Of a stretch of 64,000 nucleotides of DNA, positions 1 to 8,404 are shown in pieces. The position numbers and the translations under genes were made by a program. The DNA is from Exiguobacterium chiriqhucha RW-2 (GTDB lineage: Bacteria; Bacillota; Bacilli; Exiguobacteriales; Exiguobacteriaceae), in NCBI RefSeq assembly GCF_000416965.1, contig NZ_ATCL01000009.1:186001-250000 (forward strand), given 5' to 3'. A model generated the notes under the pieces. The model saw only the letters and a list, made by a program, of their open reading frames with translations, ran no database searches and was not told where the DNA came from. Every line of letters starts with the position of its first letter. Positions within the stretch are counted from its first letter, which is position 1.

Positions 1-389
1 TGGTCGACTTTAATGCCTTCGGCGTCCGCGAGCTCGGCGGCGAGTTCGAAGTTCATGACGTCACCTGCGTAATTTTTGACGACGAGCAATACGCCATTGC
101 CGCCATCGGCCGCTTTGATGCCTTCGAGTACCATGTCCGGTGTCGGGGACGTGAACACTTCACCGCATACGGCGGCATCGAGCATCCCATCGCCTACATA
201 ACCGGCGTGCGCTGGTTCGTGACCGCTCCCTCCACCTGAGACGAGTCCGACTTTCCCGGACTTGGCCCCGTCGGCACGACAGATGACATTGAATCCTTCC
301 ACACGACCGTACAGTTCAGGGTGGGCGTGGACCATACCTTCGACCATTTGTGACACGAGCTCGTTTGCTTCACCGATCAGTTTCTTCAC
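1..389 (-). CDS. dhaK: Dihydroxyacetone kinase, DhaK subunit (N-terminal part, cut by window edge)
   Basis: This is the N-terminal 129 codons of a DhaK-type dihydroxyacetone kinase subunit, which binds dihydroxyacetone covalently for phosphorylation in the cytoplasm. The reading frame begins VKKLIGEAN and contains the family signature GGGSGHEPAHAGYVG near residues 50-65, followed by the conserved EVFTSP and VKNYAGDVMNF segments. The start is a GTG at 387-389 preceded by GGAGTGAT at 395-402 (read on the minus strand). The gene runs out of the window, so I cannot see the substrate histidine or whether dhaL and a phosphotransferase subunit follow. The family is clear; the phosphate donor (ATP or PTS) is unknown. 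Confidence 0.9.
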   Translation of the reverse strand, partial: MKKLIGEANELVSQMVEGMVHAHPELYGRVEGFNVICRADGAKSGKVGLVSGGGSGHEPAHAGYVGDGMLDAAVCGEVFTSPTPDMVLEGIKAADGGNGVLLVVKNYAGDVMNFELAAELADAEGIKVD

Positions 390-493
390 GTGGGATCACT
401 CCTTTTTGAGTTTGAAAAGTACCATATTCAATTTTCCACTCTTTTGGGTGAATTAAACAAAAAAAGTCGGCGAAAATATTCGCCGACCTCATC

Positions 494-796
494 TCATGCA
501 TATTCAAGTAGAGCGCCAGTCTCTGAATCGACTGTGAATTGGTACGTCTTCTCTTCGTCGTTCTCGAGAACCGAGATGCCGCCTTTGAAGACGTCGTACT
601 CGCGTCCGTCATACGTATAAATCTCAGGTGATGCCGAGATCCATGCCCCTTGGACGTGACCTTTGGCTGAAAATGCACGCTTCGTGTACTCAAGCGCATC
701 CTCGGCCGATAAGCTTCGTTCATCTAACACTTTTTTCGTCATAAGTGCGGCTGCGATGGCAACCCCGATTCCAACTAACCAATATCTTTTCTTCAT
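494..796 (-). CDS. ytzB: Small membrane-anchored PepSY-domain protein (YtzB-like)
   Basis: A 100-residue protein with a lysine-containing N-terminus and one hydrophobic segment (about residues 5-21) that should act as a signal anchor. It is followed by a single PepSY-type domain with the typical ALEYTKRAF helix and a final strand ending GALLEYA. PepSY domains are small extracytoplasmic modules found next to proteases and in regulatory proteins; no enzymatic residue is visible. The start at 796 has the strong Shine-Dalgarno GGGGAGGTAG. It is divergent from the M42 aminopeptidase, as ytzB is from ytoP in B. subtilis, which supports the symbol. Its biological role is unknown. Confidence 0.7.
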   Translation of the reverse strand: MKKRYWLVGIGVAIAAALMTKKVLDERSLSAEDALEYTKRAFSAKGHVQGAWISASPEIYTYDGREYDVFKGGISVLENDEEKTYQFTVDSETGALLEYA

Positions 797-895
797 ATGA
801 CTACCTCCCCTTGAACTATGGCTATCATGTACATCGTACCAAAACCTGTACCCCATTGGAACGAAAACCATTCGCATCTGTCGAAAAGTTCTGTA

Positions 896-901
896 TATAA
901 T
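896..901 (+). promoter_or_regulatory. -10 element of the M42 peptidase promoter
   Basis: TATAAT lies at 896-901. It overlaps an in-frame ATG at 900, so transcription would begin downstream of that ATG. This argues that the true start codon of the peptidase is the ATG at 933. No convincing -35 is visible at the right distance. Confidence 0.5.
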
Positions 902-932
902 GAAAGAAGAACGGTTGAAGGGATGGATGGAA

Positions 933-2006
933 ATGGAACAAAAAACGAGAGACTTATTCAAGACGTTGACAGAGCTTCCGGGCGCGCCCGGGTTTGAATC
1001 AGAGGTCCGCCGGTTTGTTCGTGACCGAATCACACCGCACGTCGATGAAGTCATGACGGATGGCATCGGCTCGATCTTTGGGAAACGAGTCGGCGATGAG
1101 GCGGGACCACGCATCATGGTTGCCGGTCATATGGACGAAGTCGCATTCATGGTCACCCGAATCACAGAAAACGGGATGCTGTACATACAACCGCTCGGCG
1201 GATGGTGGAGCCAAGTGCTCATGGCACAACGATTTGACATCGTGACGGCGGATGGATTGATTCCAGGGGTCGTCGCATCGACGCCGCCGCACTTGCTTGG
1301 ACCGGAGGCGATGAACAAGCCGATGGACATGAAGCAAATGTTTATCGATATCGGGGCCGATACGAAAGAAGAGGCCGAATCGTGGGGCGTACGTCCGGGT
1401 CTACCGGCTGTGCCGACGAGCGAGTTCACGCCACTCAAACATCCGAAAAAAATTATGGCCAAGGCATGGGACAACCGCTACGGCGTCGGGCTCGCCGTCG
1501 AGTTGCTCGAAGAGACGACAAAAGCCGATCACCCGAACATCTTGTTCGCCGGGGCGACCGTACAAGAAGAAGTCGGTCTCCGTGGTGCCCAAACAGCAGC
1601 CGAAATGATTCGTCCGGATGTCGCGCTTGTCCTCGACGCATCACCAGCCAACGATGCATCAGGCAATAAGACAGAGTTCGGACAGCTCGGGGAAGGGGCA
1701 CTCATTCGTATCCTCGATCGGGTCATGGTCATGTCTCCTGAGATGCGTGACTTCCTGCTCGATACGGCATCTGATGAAAACATTAAGACCCAGTATTTCG
1801 TCTCGCCAGGTGGCACGGATGCGGGTCGCATCCACATGAGCGGGGAAGGGGTGCCGACGGCCGTCATCGGTGTCGCGGCGCGTTATATCCACACGCATGC
1901 CTCGATTTTGCATACGGAAGACTACGACGCGGCGAAAGCGCTCCTGAAGGCACTCGTCAAACGACTCGATCGCTCGACGATGGAGACGCTCCGGGCTTCA
2001 CGCTAA
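933..2006 (+). CDS. ytoP: M42 family metallo-aminopeptidase (YtoP-like)
   Basis: Cytosolic aminopeptidase of the M42 family, which trims N-terminal residues from peptides with a dinuclear metal centre and usually forms a tetrahedral dodecamer. Visible family motifs include VAGHMDEVAFMV (metal His and Asp), the central KAWDNRYG, the catalytic VQEEVGLRGA and the late metal site around SPGGTDAG and RYIHTHAS. I choose ATG 933 (357 residues) over the upstream ATG at 900 because AAGGGA at 918-923 is well placed and a TATAAT sits on the earlier ATG. Its place next to a PepSY gene matches B. subtilis ytoP. Substrate preference cannot be read from sequence. Confidence 0.9.
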   Translation: MEQKTRDLFKTLTELPGAPGFESEVRRFVRDRITPHVDEVMTDGIGSIFGKRVGDEAGPRIMVAGHMDEVAFMVTRITENGMLYIQPLGGWWSQVLMAQRFDIVTADGLIPGVVASTPPHLLGPEAMNKPMDMKQMFIDIGADTKEEAESWGVRPGLPAVPTSEFTPLKHPKKIMAKAWDNRYGVGLAVELLEETTKADHPNILFAGATVQEEVGLRGAQTAAEMIRPDVALVLDASPANDASGNKTEFGQLGEGALIRILDRVMVMSPEMRDFLLDTASDENIKTQYFVSPGGTDAGRIHMSGEGVPTAVIGVAARYIHTHASILHTEDYDAAKALLKALVKRLDRSTMETLRASR

Positions 2007-2016
2007 TTGAACGAAG

Positions 2017-2044
2017 AACGTCACTCGTGGAGTGGCGTTTTTTT
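2017..2044 (+). terminator. Intrinsic terminator after the M42 peptidase
   Basis: Stem AACGTCACTC (2017-2026) pairs with GAGTGGCGTT (2030-2039) with one G-T wobble. A run of seven T follows at 2038-2044. Confidence 0.85.
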
Positions 2045-2133
2045 CATATTGAAATTTCCCGAGAAACGCTTATACTGATAAAAGTGTGAAGACAGAAACT
2101 TTACGACTGACAAGACAGAAAAGAGGAATTTCC

Positions 2134-3150
2134 ATGCTTAAGAAAAAAGGGATTACGCTCAGTCCGTCGCTCTATTTCGTGACGGCTCTCAGTTATATGG
2201 CACTCGGATTATTCAGTACGCTCATTATCGGCTTGATTATGAAGACGGCCGGAGGACAGTTGCTCGAGACGAGCCTGTCCGGATTTGGTTCGACACTCAT
2301 CGAGATTGGTGACGTGGCCATCGGCTTGACCGGGCCTGCCATCGGGATCGCCATCGCCTATGCACTCCAGGCACCACCGCTCATCTTGTTCTCGGCACTC
2401 GTCGTCGGGGCGTTCGGCTATGAGTTCGGACCGGCCGGCAGTTATGTGGCGACGTTGCTCGCCGTCGAAGTCGCCAAGCTCGTCTCGAAGTCGACGAAAC
2501 TCGATATTTTGGTCACGCCGTTCACGACGATCGGCATCGGTTATTTAAGTGCGACCTATATCGGTAAATACGTCGGGTTGTTCATGACACAGCTCGGCAC
2601 ATGGATCGAATGGGGAACGGAACAGCAGCCACTGTTCATGGGCGTCGTCGTCGCGACGTTGATGGGGCTCGCGCTCACGGCTCCGATCTCGAGCGCGGCC
2701 ATCGCCCTCATGCTCGGTTTGAGCGGGATTGCCGCCGGCGCGGCGACGGTCGGGTGTGCTGCCCAAATGGTCGGGTTTGCCATCACGAGCTATCGGGACA
2801 ATGGCATCGGAGGCGCCATCGCCCAAGGCATCGGTACATCTATGCTCCAAGTCGGCAATATTGTCAAAAACCCATGGATTTTGTTGCCGCCGACCGTGGC
2901 CGGCGCCGTGCTCGCGCCGATTGCGATTCTGTTGTTTGAACTCGAGAGCGTCGCGGCAGGCGCTGGCATGGGAACAAGTGGACTCGTCGGACCGATCGTC
3001 ATGCTCGAAACGATGGGCTTCAGTTGGTATACGTTCATCGTCGTCTTCGGCTTTTTAATCGTCGGGCCAGCGGTGCTCAGCTACGCCGTCTATCAAGTGT
3101 TGGTCCGGATGAACCGGATTCGACCGAACGACATGAAAATCGAATATTGA
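2134..3150 (+). CDS. Orphan PTS EIIC-type membrane protein
   Basis: A 338-residue, highly hydrophobic protein with about nine to ten predicted membrane segments rich in Gly and Ala. Its signatures (ITLSPSLYFVTALSYMALGLFS at the N-terminus, and VTPFTTIGIGYLS and GTSGLVGPI later) fit the PTS_EIIC_2 type, a sugar-permease-like family often found without other PTS parts. No EIIA, EIIB or HPr-like gene lies nearby, and no phosphorylatable Cys or His domain is attached. Transport linked to the PTS is therefore unproven, and a sensing or non-PTS role is possible. The start at 2134 follows AGAGGAATT. The substrate is unknown. Confidence 0.7.
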   Translation: MLKKKGITLSPSLYFVTALSYMALGLFSTLIIGLIMKTAGGQLLETSLSGFGSTLIEIGDVAIGLTGPAIGIAIAYALQAPPLILFSALVVGAFGYEFGPAGSYVATLLAVEVAKLVSKSTKLDILVTPFTTIGIGYLSATYIGKYVGLFMTQLGTWIEWGTEQQPLFMGVVVATLMGLALTAPISSAAIALMLGLSGIAAGAATVGCAAQMVGFAITSYRDNGIGGAIAQGIGTSMLQVGNIVKNPWILLPPTVAGAVLAPIAILLFELESVAAGAGMGTSGLVGPIVMLETMGFSWYTFIVVFGFLIVGPAVLSYAVYQVLVRMNRIRPNDMKIEY

Positions 3151-3154
3151 ACAT

Positions 3155-3199
3155 ACGAAAGAGAGCGTCCCGGCAAATAAGCGGGACGCTCTCTTTCGT
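3155..3199. terminator. Bidirectional hairpin between convergent genes
   Basis: A perfect 18-bp inverted repeat: ACGAAAGAGAGCGTCCCG at 3155-3172 pairs with 3182-3199 across a 9-base loop. It lies between the EIIC-like gene and the minus-strand membrane-protein gene and can serve both. Its T tracts are short. Confidence 0.8.
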
Positions 3200-3532
3200 T
3201 CACCACCCGAAAAAATTCCGGACGATTTCGACCGTTTCCCGCGGGACGCGGAAGCTCGCGAGGAATAGTACGAGCAGGACGGCATAAACGGGGAGTAAAA
3301 AACGTTTTCGAATGATGGGCAGCCTGCGCACAAGACGCTTGCCGACGCGTTCAAGTATGTAAATCACGGCGAATCCGACGACGAGCCAAATGAAAATCTC
3401 GCCTCGTGATTTGTCCGTATCGATGAACAAATAACCGTAGCGCAGAATCGCCAACATGCCGATGACGCCGACGAGTTGTTCAAGTGGATGCTTCATTTCT
3501 GGATTCAACTGTTCGCGTGTCCATTTTGTCAT
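3200..3532 (-). CDS. Hypothetical small membrane protein
   Basis: A 110-residue protein with three likely membrane segments (about residues 18-36, 47-63 and 79-94). They are separated by a basic loop (KRLVRRLPIIRKRF), which suggests that this loop is cytoplasmic by the positive-inside rule. I recognise no domain. The start at 3532 has AAGGTGAA upstream. It is convergent with the EIIC-like gene and divergent from the thioredoxin-like gene. Function unknown. Confidence 0.6.
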   Translation of the reverse strand: MTKWTREQLNPEMKHPLEQLVGVIGMLAILRYGYLFIDTDKSRGEIFIWLVVGFAVIYILERVGKRLVRRLPIIRKRFLLPVYAVLLVLFLASFRVPRETVEIVRNFFGW

Positions 3533-3646
3533 GACTTCACCTTTTTCACGTAGTCTTCACTCCCGACTATCATAAAACACGAGAGCGGAATGTGACAACG
3601 GACTTATGCTATCATGAATGAGGAAAAAAGAACAGGAGTGGTGAAG

Positions 3647-3958
3647 ATGAAACAACTGACAACGATGAACGAATATACAGCAGCGAAACAAGGGAAGAGC
3701 GTCCTCATGTTTTCAGCAACATGGTGCGGCGATTGCCGTTTCCTCGACCCATTCATGCCGGACATTGAAGCGAAGTTCTCAGACTGGTCATTTTATTACG
3801 TCGATCGTGATGAATGGATGGAGCTTGCGCAAGAACTCGACATTTTCGGAATTCCAAGCTTCGTCGCTTTCAACGGCGGACAAGAAGTCGACCGCTATGT
3901 CGGACGCGAACGGAAGACGCCGGAGCAAGTCGAAGCCTTCCTTCATGGGTTAGGGTGA
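3647..3958 (+). CDS. ytpP: Thioredoxin-family protein (YtpP-like)
   Basis: A 103-residue single-domain thioredoxin fold. The active site is the WCGDC motif (TWCGDCRFLDP, residues about 26-36), which keeps both redox cysteines but not the classical GP pair. The cis-proline strand is seen as FGIPSFVAF. It should act as a cytosolic dithiol-disulfide oxidoreductase or redox partner; the electron donor is unknown. The start at 3647 is chosen because CAGGAGTGG sits just before it. It leads the run ytpP-ytpQ-ytpR, the same order as in B. subtilis, and is five bases upstream of ytpQ. Confidence 0.85.
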   Translation: MKQLTTMNEYTAAKQGKSVLMFSATWCGDCRFLDPFMPDIEAKFSDWSFYYVDRDEWMELAQELDIFGIPSFVAFNGGQEVDRYVGRERKTPEQVEAFLHGLG

Positions 3959-3963
3959 TTTAA

Positions 3964-4755
3964 ATGGAGCGGAATGAATTACGTCGTCATCTCGAAAGTA
4001 AGTTCACGGACGGATACCGGACCTCGTACGACCGCGAGAATGAGGTGTTGCGCATCGAACGGGCGACCGATCGTTTCGGCGTCAACATCCGTCTCGCCCC
4101 GCTCGTAGCGAAAACAAAAGTTCGAGGGGAAATCGCTGTCGATGAGGTCGTAGAATACATCAAGACAGCGCTCACCGCGGATGATGACATCACATTAGCG
4201 GGTAATGAGGCCAATCTTTATCCTGTCATCCGTTCTGCTTCGTTCTCGACCGAGACGAAACGGGGCGAGACGTTGGCGATGACGCCGCATACAGCTGAGA
4301 CTGCCGTCTTTTACGCCCTAGATTTGGGTAACGGCTATCGATTGATTGAAGAGCGACATTTGGGCGGGATGACGCTCGAACGCCTTGATGAGTTGGCGCG
4401 GGATAACGTCAAAAAATTACCGACCGATTTAAAAGAAGATACCGTTGCCGGCAACACGTTCTATTTCCTGGCGGCACGGGACGGCTACGAGGCGTCGCGT
4501 ATCTTGAACGATGACTTTTTACGAGTTATGGAACGCCGCATCGAAGGCGATATGCTCGTCGGAGTGCCGCATCAAGACGTCATGATTATCGCGGACATCC
4601 GCAACGATCAGGGTTATGATGCGATGCAACAGCTCATGTTCGACTTTTTCACGAACGGTCGGATTCCGGTGACGGCTCTTTCTTTCCATTATGAGGCTGG
4701 CGTACTCGAGCCAATTTTCATTGTCGGAAAAAAGAACCCACCAACCGACGCATAA
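3964..4755 (+). CDS. ytpQ: DUF1444 family protein (YtpQ-like)
   Basis: A 263-residue soluble protein matching the Bacillales YtpQ/DUF1444 family in length, in its place between the thioredoxin-like gene and ytpR, and in conserved segments such as the TLAMTPHTAETAVFYA region and the C-terminal VPVTALSFHYEAG. No transmembrane segment, signal peptide or known catalytic motif is visible. It begins five bases after ytpP and is probably translated from the same message. The biochemical function is not known. Confidence 0.75.
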   Translation: MERNELRRHLESKFTDGYRTSYDRENEVLRIERATDRFGVNIRLAPLVAKTKVRGEIAVDEVVEYIKTALTADDDITLAGNEANLYPVIRSASFSTETKRGETLAMTPHTAETAVFYALDLGNGYRLIEERHLGGMTLERLDELARDNVKKLPTDLKEDTVAGNTFYFLAARDGYEASRILNDDFLRVMERRIEGDMLVGVPHQDVMIIADIRNDQGYDAMQQLMFDFFTNGRIPVTALSFHYEAGVLEPIFIVGKKNPPTDA

Positions 4756-4803
4756 TCTGCTAAACTATTTGTGTCTAGTTTGAAAGAAGGGGCGTTTTTA
4801 CGT

Positions 4804-5424
4804 ATGCAAATCAATGCTTTTTATAACCGTGAAGGAATCGGCGATGTCCTCATGGTCCTGTTAAGAGAAGGCGATCGCCATCATCAAGTTGTTGAACGGA
4901 AAGACGATGTCGCCATCGTTAAGTCGACGACAGGGAAAGTCAATGGCTACAACGTGTTCAACGCGAGCAACTATTTTGATGTCAGCGATTGGCATGGACC
5001 GGTCGAATTGACGGCCGAATTGATTGAGACGCTCGGTGTCATCTTGCGCAAACAAAATATCGAAGCCGAGTTGTCGGGCGTGGACTTTACCCCGAAATTC
5101 GTCGTCGGCTATGTCAAAGAAGCTGAGAAACACCCGGATGCCGATAAATTGTCGATTTGTCAGGTCGAGACTGACCAAGGTATGGTCCAAATCGTCTGTG
5201 GCGCACCGAACGTCGCGGCCTGCCAAAAAGTCGTCGTCGCGAAACCGGGTGCAGTCATGCCATCAGGTTTGATCATTCGCCCGTCTAAATTACGTGGTGA
5301 GAGCTCACACGGGATGATTTGTTCGGCGCGTGAATTGAACTTGCCTGATGCACCGCAAGAAAAAGGAATTCTCGTATTAGATGACGAATATGAAGTAGGT
5401 AAAGCATTTGAAATCGGTCGCTAA
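4804..5424 (+). CDS. ytpR: tRNA-binding-domain protein (YtpR-like)
   Basis: A 206-residue protein with a C-terminal OB-fold tRNA-binding domain of the EMAP/Arc1p type, like the N-terminal part of the phenylalanyl-tRNA synthetase beta chain. The diagnostic segment is VGYVKEAEKHPDADKLSIC, followed by IVCGAPN and SHGMICSARELNL. The N-terminal 90 residues are a YtpR-specific region. It probably binds structured RNA without aminoacylating it. I prefer ATG 4804 to the upstream in-frame GTG at 4771, because AAGAAGGGG lies before 4804 and the family begins with MNxFYN-like residues. Confidence 0.85.
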   Translation: MQINAFYNREGIGDVLMVLLREGDRHHQVVERKDDVAIVKSTTGKVNGYNVFNASNYFDVSDWHGPVELTAELIETLGVILRKQNIEAELSGVDFTPKFVVGYVKEAEKHPDADKLSICQVETDQGMVQIVCGAPNVAACQKVVVAKPGAVMPSGLIIRPSKLRGESSHGMICSARELNLPDAPQEKGILVLDDEYEVGKAFEIGR

Positions 5425-5477
5425 ACTCGACCGATTTTTTGCTAAATAGGATTGAGTGAAAAAGCGAGGAATCAAGT

Positions 5478-6413
5478 ATGGATGCATATGAACGTTCATT
5501 AAAACAGCAAGCAGACCGAATTCGACGCGAACTATCCCAAGAAGGGAAGAAAGGTGCGCCTGCACCGAAGCCCGAGCCGAAGGATGAATTTGTGCCGTCG
5601 GATGTACCGTCTCCGATTTATGGATACGCCCGACCGAAACCGAAAATCATCCTGCCGACTGAACATTCTCCGGAGACGCGAGACGATTCAGCGATGCGTC
5701 AAGCGAAGCGAGTGGCCGTCCCAGTCGAGGAAATGTCAGAGGCGGTGCCACCAAGCGTAACGCCTGAGCCTGAGAACGAACCGGTAATTGATTCTGTAGA
5801 TGAATCGGTGATGGAGTCAGTAGACGAATCCGTTGTTGAATCAGTAGATGAATCGGCGCCGGACACGGACGAAGCGATGACACCACAGTCTGACTTTGAT
5901 GTCATAGCGGACGAAGCGCCAGTAGTGGAGACGCTTGAGGAAATGGTGGCCGAGCAAACAGATTCACCAATCGAAGCGTCAATTATTTCCGCGGAAACAT
6001 CGCAACCGATTGACGAGAGTCCGACCGTCTTGGAAGATGAGCCGGATGAATCAGATACAAAACCGCTTCTCGGGGAAGTCTCGATTGTAGAGAGCGGATT
6101 TGCCTCGGTCTTCATGGGGTCGACCGATTTGAAATCGTCAAAGATTGCCGTTCGTGAAGAAAAACAAGATGTGACCGAACCATCGTTGCCGACCGAGGCA
6201 TCGGTCGAGACGGTGGCACCGATTGTTGAGGATGTTGCGAAAACATTACAGTCGGACGAACCGGTCGATGTGCCTGATGAAGAAACATTGACGCCCGCCA
6301 TGGGCGTGTCATACAAAGCGGAAGGCCCTCCGCTCAACGTCATGATGACGCCGCAAGACCGGATGGCGATGTACAAGAGTCGCCGATTGGCTAAAAAAAA
6401 CAATAATCTGTAA
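5478..6413 (+). CDS. Acidic low-complexity protein in the SftA position, without a motor domain
   Basis: A 311-residue, strongly acidic, probably disordered protein. It begins MDAYERSLKQQADRIRREL, has a VPSPIYGYARPKPK segment near residues 38-51, a VDES(V) tandem repeat near residues 104-125, and a conserved-looking tail (GPPLNVMMTPQDRMAMYKSRR). It lies between ytpR and murC, where B. subtilis has ytpS/sftA. The SPIYG and PxNVMMxxxD segments resemble the linker region of SftA as I remember it. The FtsK-type ATPase with Walker motifs is absent, and only 88 bases follow before murC. It has no membrane segment. It could be a shortened SftA-derived protein, or an unrelated division-linked protein. 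Confidence 0.55.
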   Translation: MDAYERSLKQQADRIRRELSQEGKKGAPAPKPEPKDEFVPSDVPSPIYGYARPKPKIILPTEHSPETRDDSAMRQAKRVAVPVEEMSEAVPPSVTPEPENEPVIDSVDESVMESVDESVVESVDESAPDTDEAMTPQSDFDVIADEAPVVETLEEMVAEQTDSPIEASIISAETSQPIDESPTVLEDEPDESDTKPLLGEVSIVESGFASVFMGSTDLKSSKIAVREEKQDVTEPSLPTEASVETVAPIVEDVAKTLQSDEPVDVPDEETLTPAMGVSYKAEGPPLNVMMTPQDRMAMYKSRRLAKKNNNL

Positions 6414-6433
6414 TAGCATGACTCCGGTAGTTT

Positions 6434-6442
6434 TGCTATAAT
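6434..6442 (+). promoter_or_regulatory. Extended -10 promoter for murC
   Basis: TGCTATAAT at 6434-6442 is a perfect extended -10 (TGnTATAAT), about 60 bases before the murC start. No good -35 is visible, as is common for extended -10 promoters. Confidence 0.6.
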
Positions 6443-6501
6443 GACAAAGGTTTGTCGCATTTTTGAAACAGACCGCAATGAATTAGGGGGGCTATTTACA
6501 G

Positions 6502-7809
6502 ATGAACCGTTATCACTTCGTCGGAATTAAAGGAACGGGCATGAGTCCTTTAGCTCAAATTTTAAATGACATGAATAATGAGGTCCGAGGTTCGGACGTT
6601 GACAAAGCATTTTTTACTGAAGAAGCATTGAACCGTAAAGGAATTGAAATCCTTCCGTTTGACCCTGAAAACATTACTGAAGGGCAAATCGTCGTCCAAG
6701 GTAACGCCTTCACAGACGATCACCCTGAAGTTGTTCGGGCACGCGAACTCGGATTGACGATATACAAGTACTATGAGTTTCTAGGCGAGTTGGCTGACCA
6801 CTACACTAGTGTCGCCATCACTGGATCTCACGGGAAAACATCGACGACAGGTCTGTTGGCCCACGTCATGCGTGGCATCGAGCCGACATCATTCTTGATT
6901 GGCGATGGTACGGGTGAAGGTGTCGAAGACTCGAAAAACTTCGTTTTCGAGGCTTGTGAGTATAAGCGTCACTTCTTATACTATCGTCCGGACTATGCCA
7001 TCATGACGAACATCGACTTTGATCATTCTGATTACTTCTCAGGACTCGATGACGTCATCGACGCATTCCAAGAGATGGCCAAGCAAGTGAAGAAAGGCAT
7101 CATCGCTTGCGGGGATGATGAAAATCTTCAACACATTCAAGCGAACGTGCCAATCGTCTATTACGGTTTTGGCGCTCATAACGACTTCCGCGCCGAGAAC
7201 GTGAACTCGACGGATAACGGGACGACGTTTGACGTGTATTTGCGTGACGACTTCTATGGGACGTTCCGGATTCCAGGATACGGGAACCATAGCGTCTTGA
7301 ACGCACTTGCCGTCATCGCGACATGTGACTACGAGAACTTACCGAAAGAGTTGGTCAAAGACCGCCTCGAGACGTTCAACGGCGTGAAACGTCGTTTCAG
7401 CGAATCGACGCTCGGAAGCCAAGTGTTAGTGGATGATTATGCCCACCATCCACGGGAAATCAGTGCGACAGTGGAAGCGGCGCGTAAAAAATACGTCGGC
7501 CGTGAAGTTGTAGCTATCTTCCAACCGCACACGTACACGCGTCTTAAATCATTCATGGATGATTTCGCTGCGGCATTAGCCGAAGCGGATGCCGTTTACT
7601 TGTGTGACATCTTCGGTTCGGCTCGCGAACAAGAAGGTACAGTTACGATTGAAGACCTGCAATCGCGCATCGAAGGCGCGAACGTGTTGAAGCGCGGCGG
7701 AACGCAAGTGCTCCAGGCACATGACAATGCCGTCCTCCTGTTCATGGGGGCTGGGGACATCCAGACTTATCAACGCGAATATGAGAAACACGTCCAACTT
7801 GAAGCGTGA
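6502..7809 (+). CDS. murC: UDP-N-acetylmuramate--L-alanine ligase
   Basis: Adds L-alanine to UDP-N-acetylmuramic acid with ATP, the first peptide step of peptidoglycan precursor synthesis in the cytosol. The 435 residues show the Mur ligase architecture: an N-terminal Rossmann domain ([14 protein letters not shown]), the ATP-binding loop GSHGKTSTT near residues 108-116, and a C-terminal domain with [11 protein letters not shown] and [10 protein letters not shown]. The length is normal for the family. The start follows AGGGGGG. Position next to ytpQR and upstream of ytxGH agrees with B. subtilis. Confidence 0.97.
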   Translation: MNRYHFVGIKGTGMSPLAQILNDMNNEVRGSDVDKAFFTEEALNRKGIEILPFDPENITEGQIVVQGNAFTDDHPEVVRARELGLTIYKYYEFLGELADHYTSVAITGSHGKTSTTGLLAHVMRGIEPTSFLIGDGTGEGVEDSKNFVFEACEYKRHFLYYRPDYAIMTNIDFDHSDYFSGLDDVIDAFQEMAKQVKKGIIACGDDENLQHIQANVPIVYYGFGAHNDFRAENVNSTDNGTTFDVYLRDDFYGTFRIPGYGNHSVLNALAVIATCDYENLPKELVKDRLETFNGVKRRFSESTLGSQVLVDDYAHHPREISATVEAARKKYVGREVVAIFQPHTYTRLKSFMDDFAAALAEADAVYLCDIFGSAREQEGTVTIEDLQSRIEGANVLKRGGTQVLQAHDNAVLLFMGAGDIQTYQREYEKHVQLEA

Positions 7810-7817
7810 ATCGAGAG

Positions 7818-7845
7818 CGAACGGCTGATGCCGTTCGTTTTTTTT
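7818..7845 (+). terminator. Terminator after murC
   Basis: CGAACGG (7818-7824) pairs with CCGTTCG (7831-7837) around a six-base loop, and eight T follow. Confidence 0.9.
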
Positions 7846-7911
7846 GTGTTTAACATCGAGCTAAGACGGTAATAATACTAGCGACTGAATTTGGAAAAGG
7901 AGATGTTAAGG

Positions 7912-8364
7912 ATGGCAAGCCAAGGCGCATTAAACACATTGAACAAAGAGGTAGCCAACTATGGCCTCTTATTCGTCAAACTGCACAACTACCATTGGTA
8001 CATTAGCGGCCCTCACTTCTTCACGTATCATGAAAAATTAGAGGAACTGTATAATCTCGTCGCCGAACTGTACGATGACGTGGCGGAACGTCTATTGATG
8101 AACGATGGCGAACCGTATGCGACGATGAAGGAGTATCTCGAACATTCGACGTTGCAAGAAGGGGACCGCCACGCGGATACCGAGCAGATGATTAAAGATG
8201 TCATCAGTGACTTCAAACAGATTCGCCAAGAGATGCAAGACGCGATGGAGAACTTCGAAGACGGGGACGAAGCCATCGAGGACACATTCGTGTCTCATAT
8301 CGAACGACTCGAAAAAGAGATTTGGATGATGTCGGCTGCGCTCGGTAAAAAGACGAAGCTGTAA
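7912..8364 (+). CDS. dps: Dps/ferritin-like DNA-protection protein
   Basis: A 150-residue Dps family protein, which forms a 12-subunit shell, oxidises ferrous iron with hydrogen peroxide and stores it. Ferroxidase signatures are visible: KLHNYHWYISGPHFFTYHEK near residues 24-43 and DDVAERLL about 15 residues later, the inter-subunit metal sites of the family. The start at 7912 is set by AAAAGGAG at 7894-7901; an earlier TTG at 7891 and an ATG at 7903 lie on or too close to that site. It stands alone between two terminators. I see no clear PerR box. The murC-dps adjacency is not the B. subtilis arrangement. Confidence 0.9.
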   Translation: MASQGALNTLNKEVANYGLLFVKLHNYHWYISGPHFFTYHEKLEELYNLVAELYDDVAERLLMNDGEPYATMKEYLEHSTLQEGDRHADTEQMIKDVISDFKQIRQEMQDAMENFEDGDEAIEDTFVSHIERLEKEIWMMSAALGKKTKL

Positions 8365-8370
8365 CGAAAA

Positions 8371-8404
8371 AACAAGCGTGCCGTCATCGGCACGCTTGTT
8401 TTTG
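8371..8404. terminator. Bidirectional terminator between dps and the M29 peptidase
   Basis: AACAAGCGTGCCG (8371-8383) pairs perfectly with 8388-8400 around TCAT. A-rich and T-rich flanks on both sides allow use from either direction. Confidence 0.9.

Noticed and set aside
5699-6478. 259-codon frame antisense to the acidic protein
   Set aside because: Ser/Thr-rich mirror of a Glu/Asp/Ser-rich sequence; no start signal.
7846-7911. PerR box before dps
   Set aside because: Only TAATAATAC-like AT-rich sequence is present; the dyad TTATAATNATTATAA is not.
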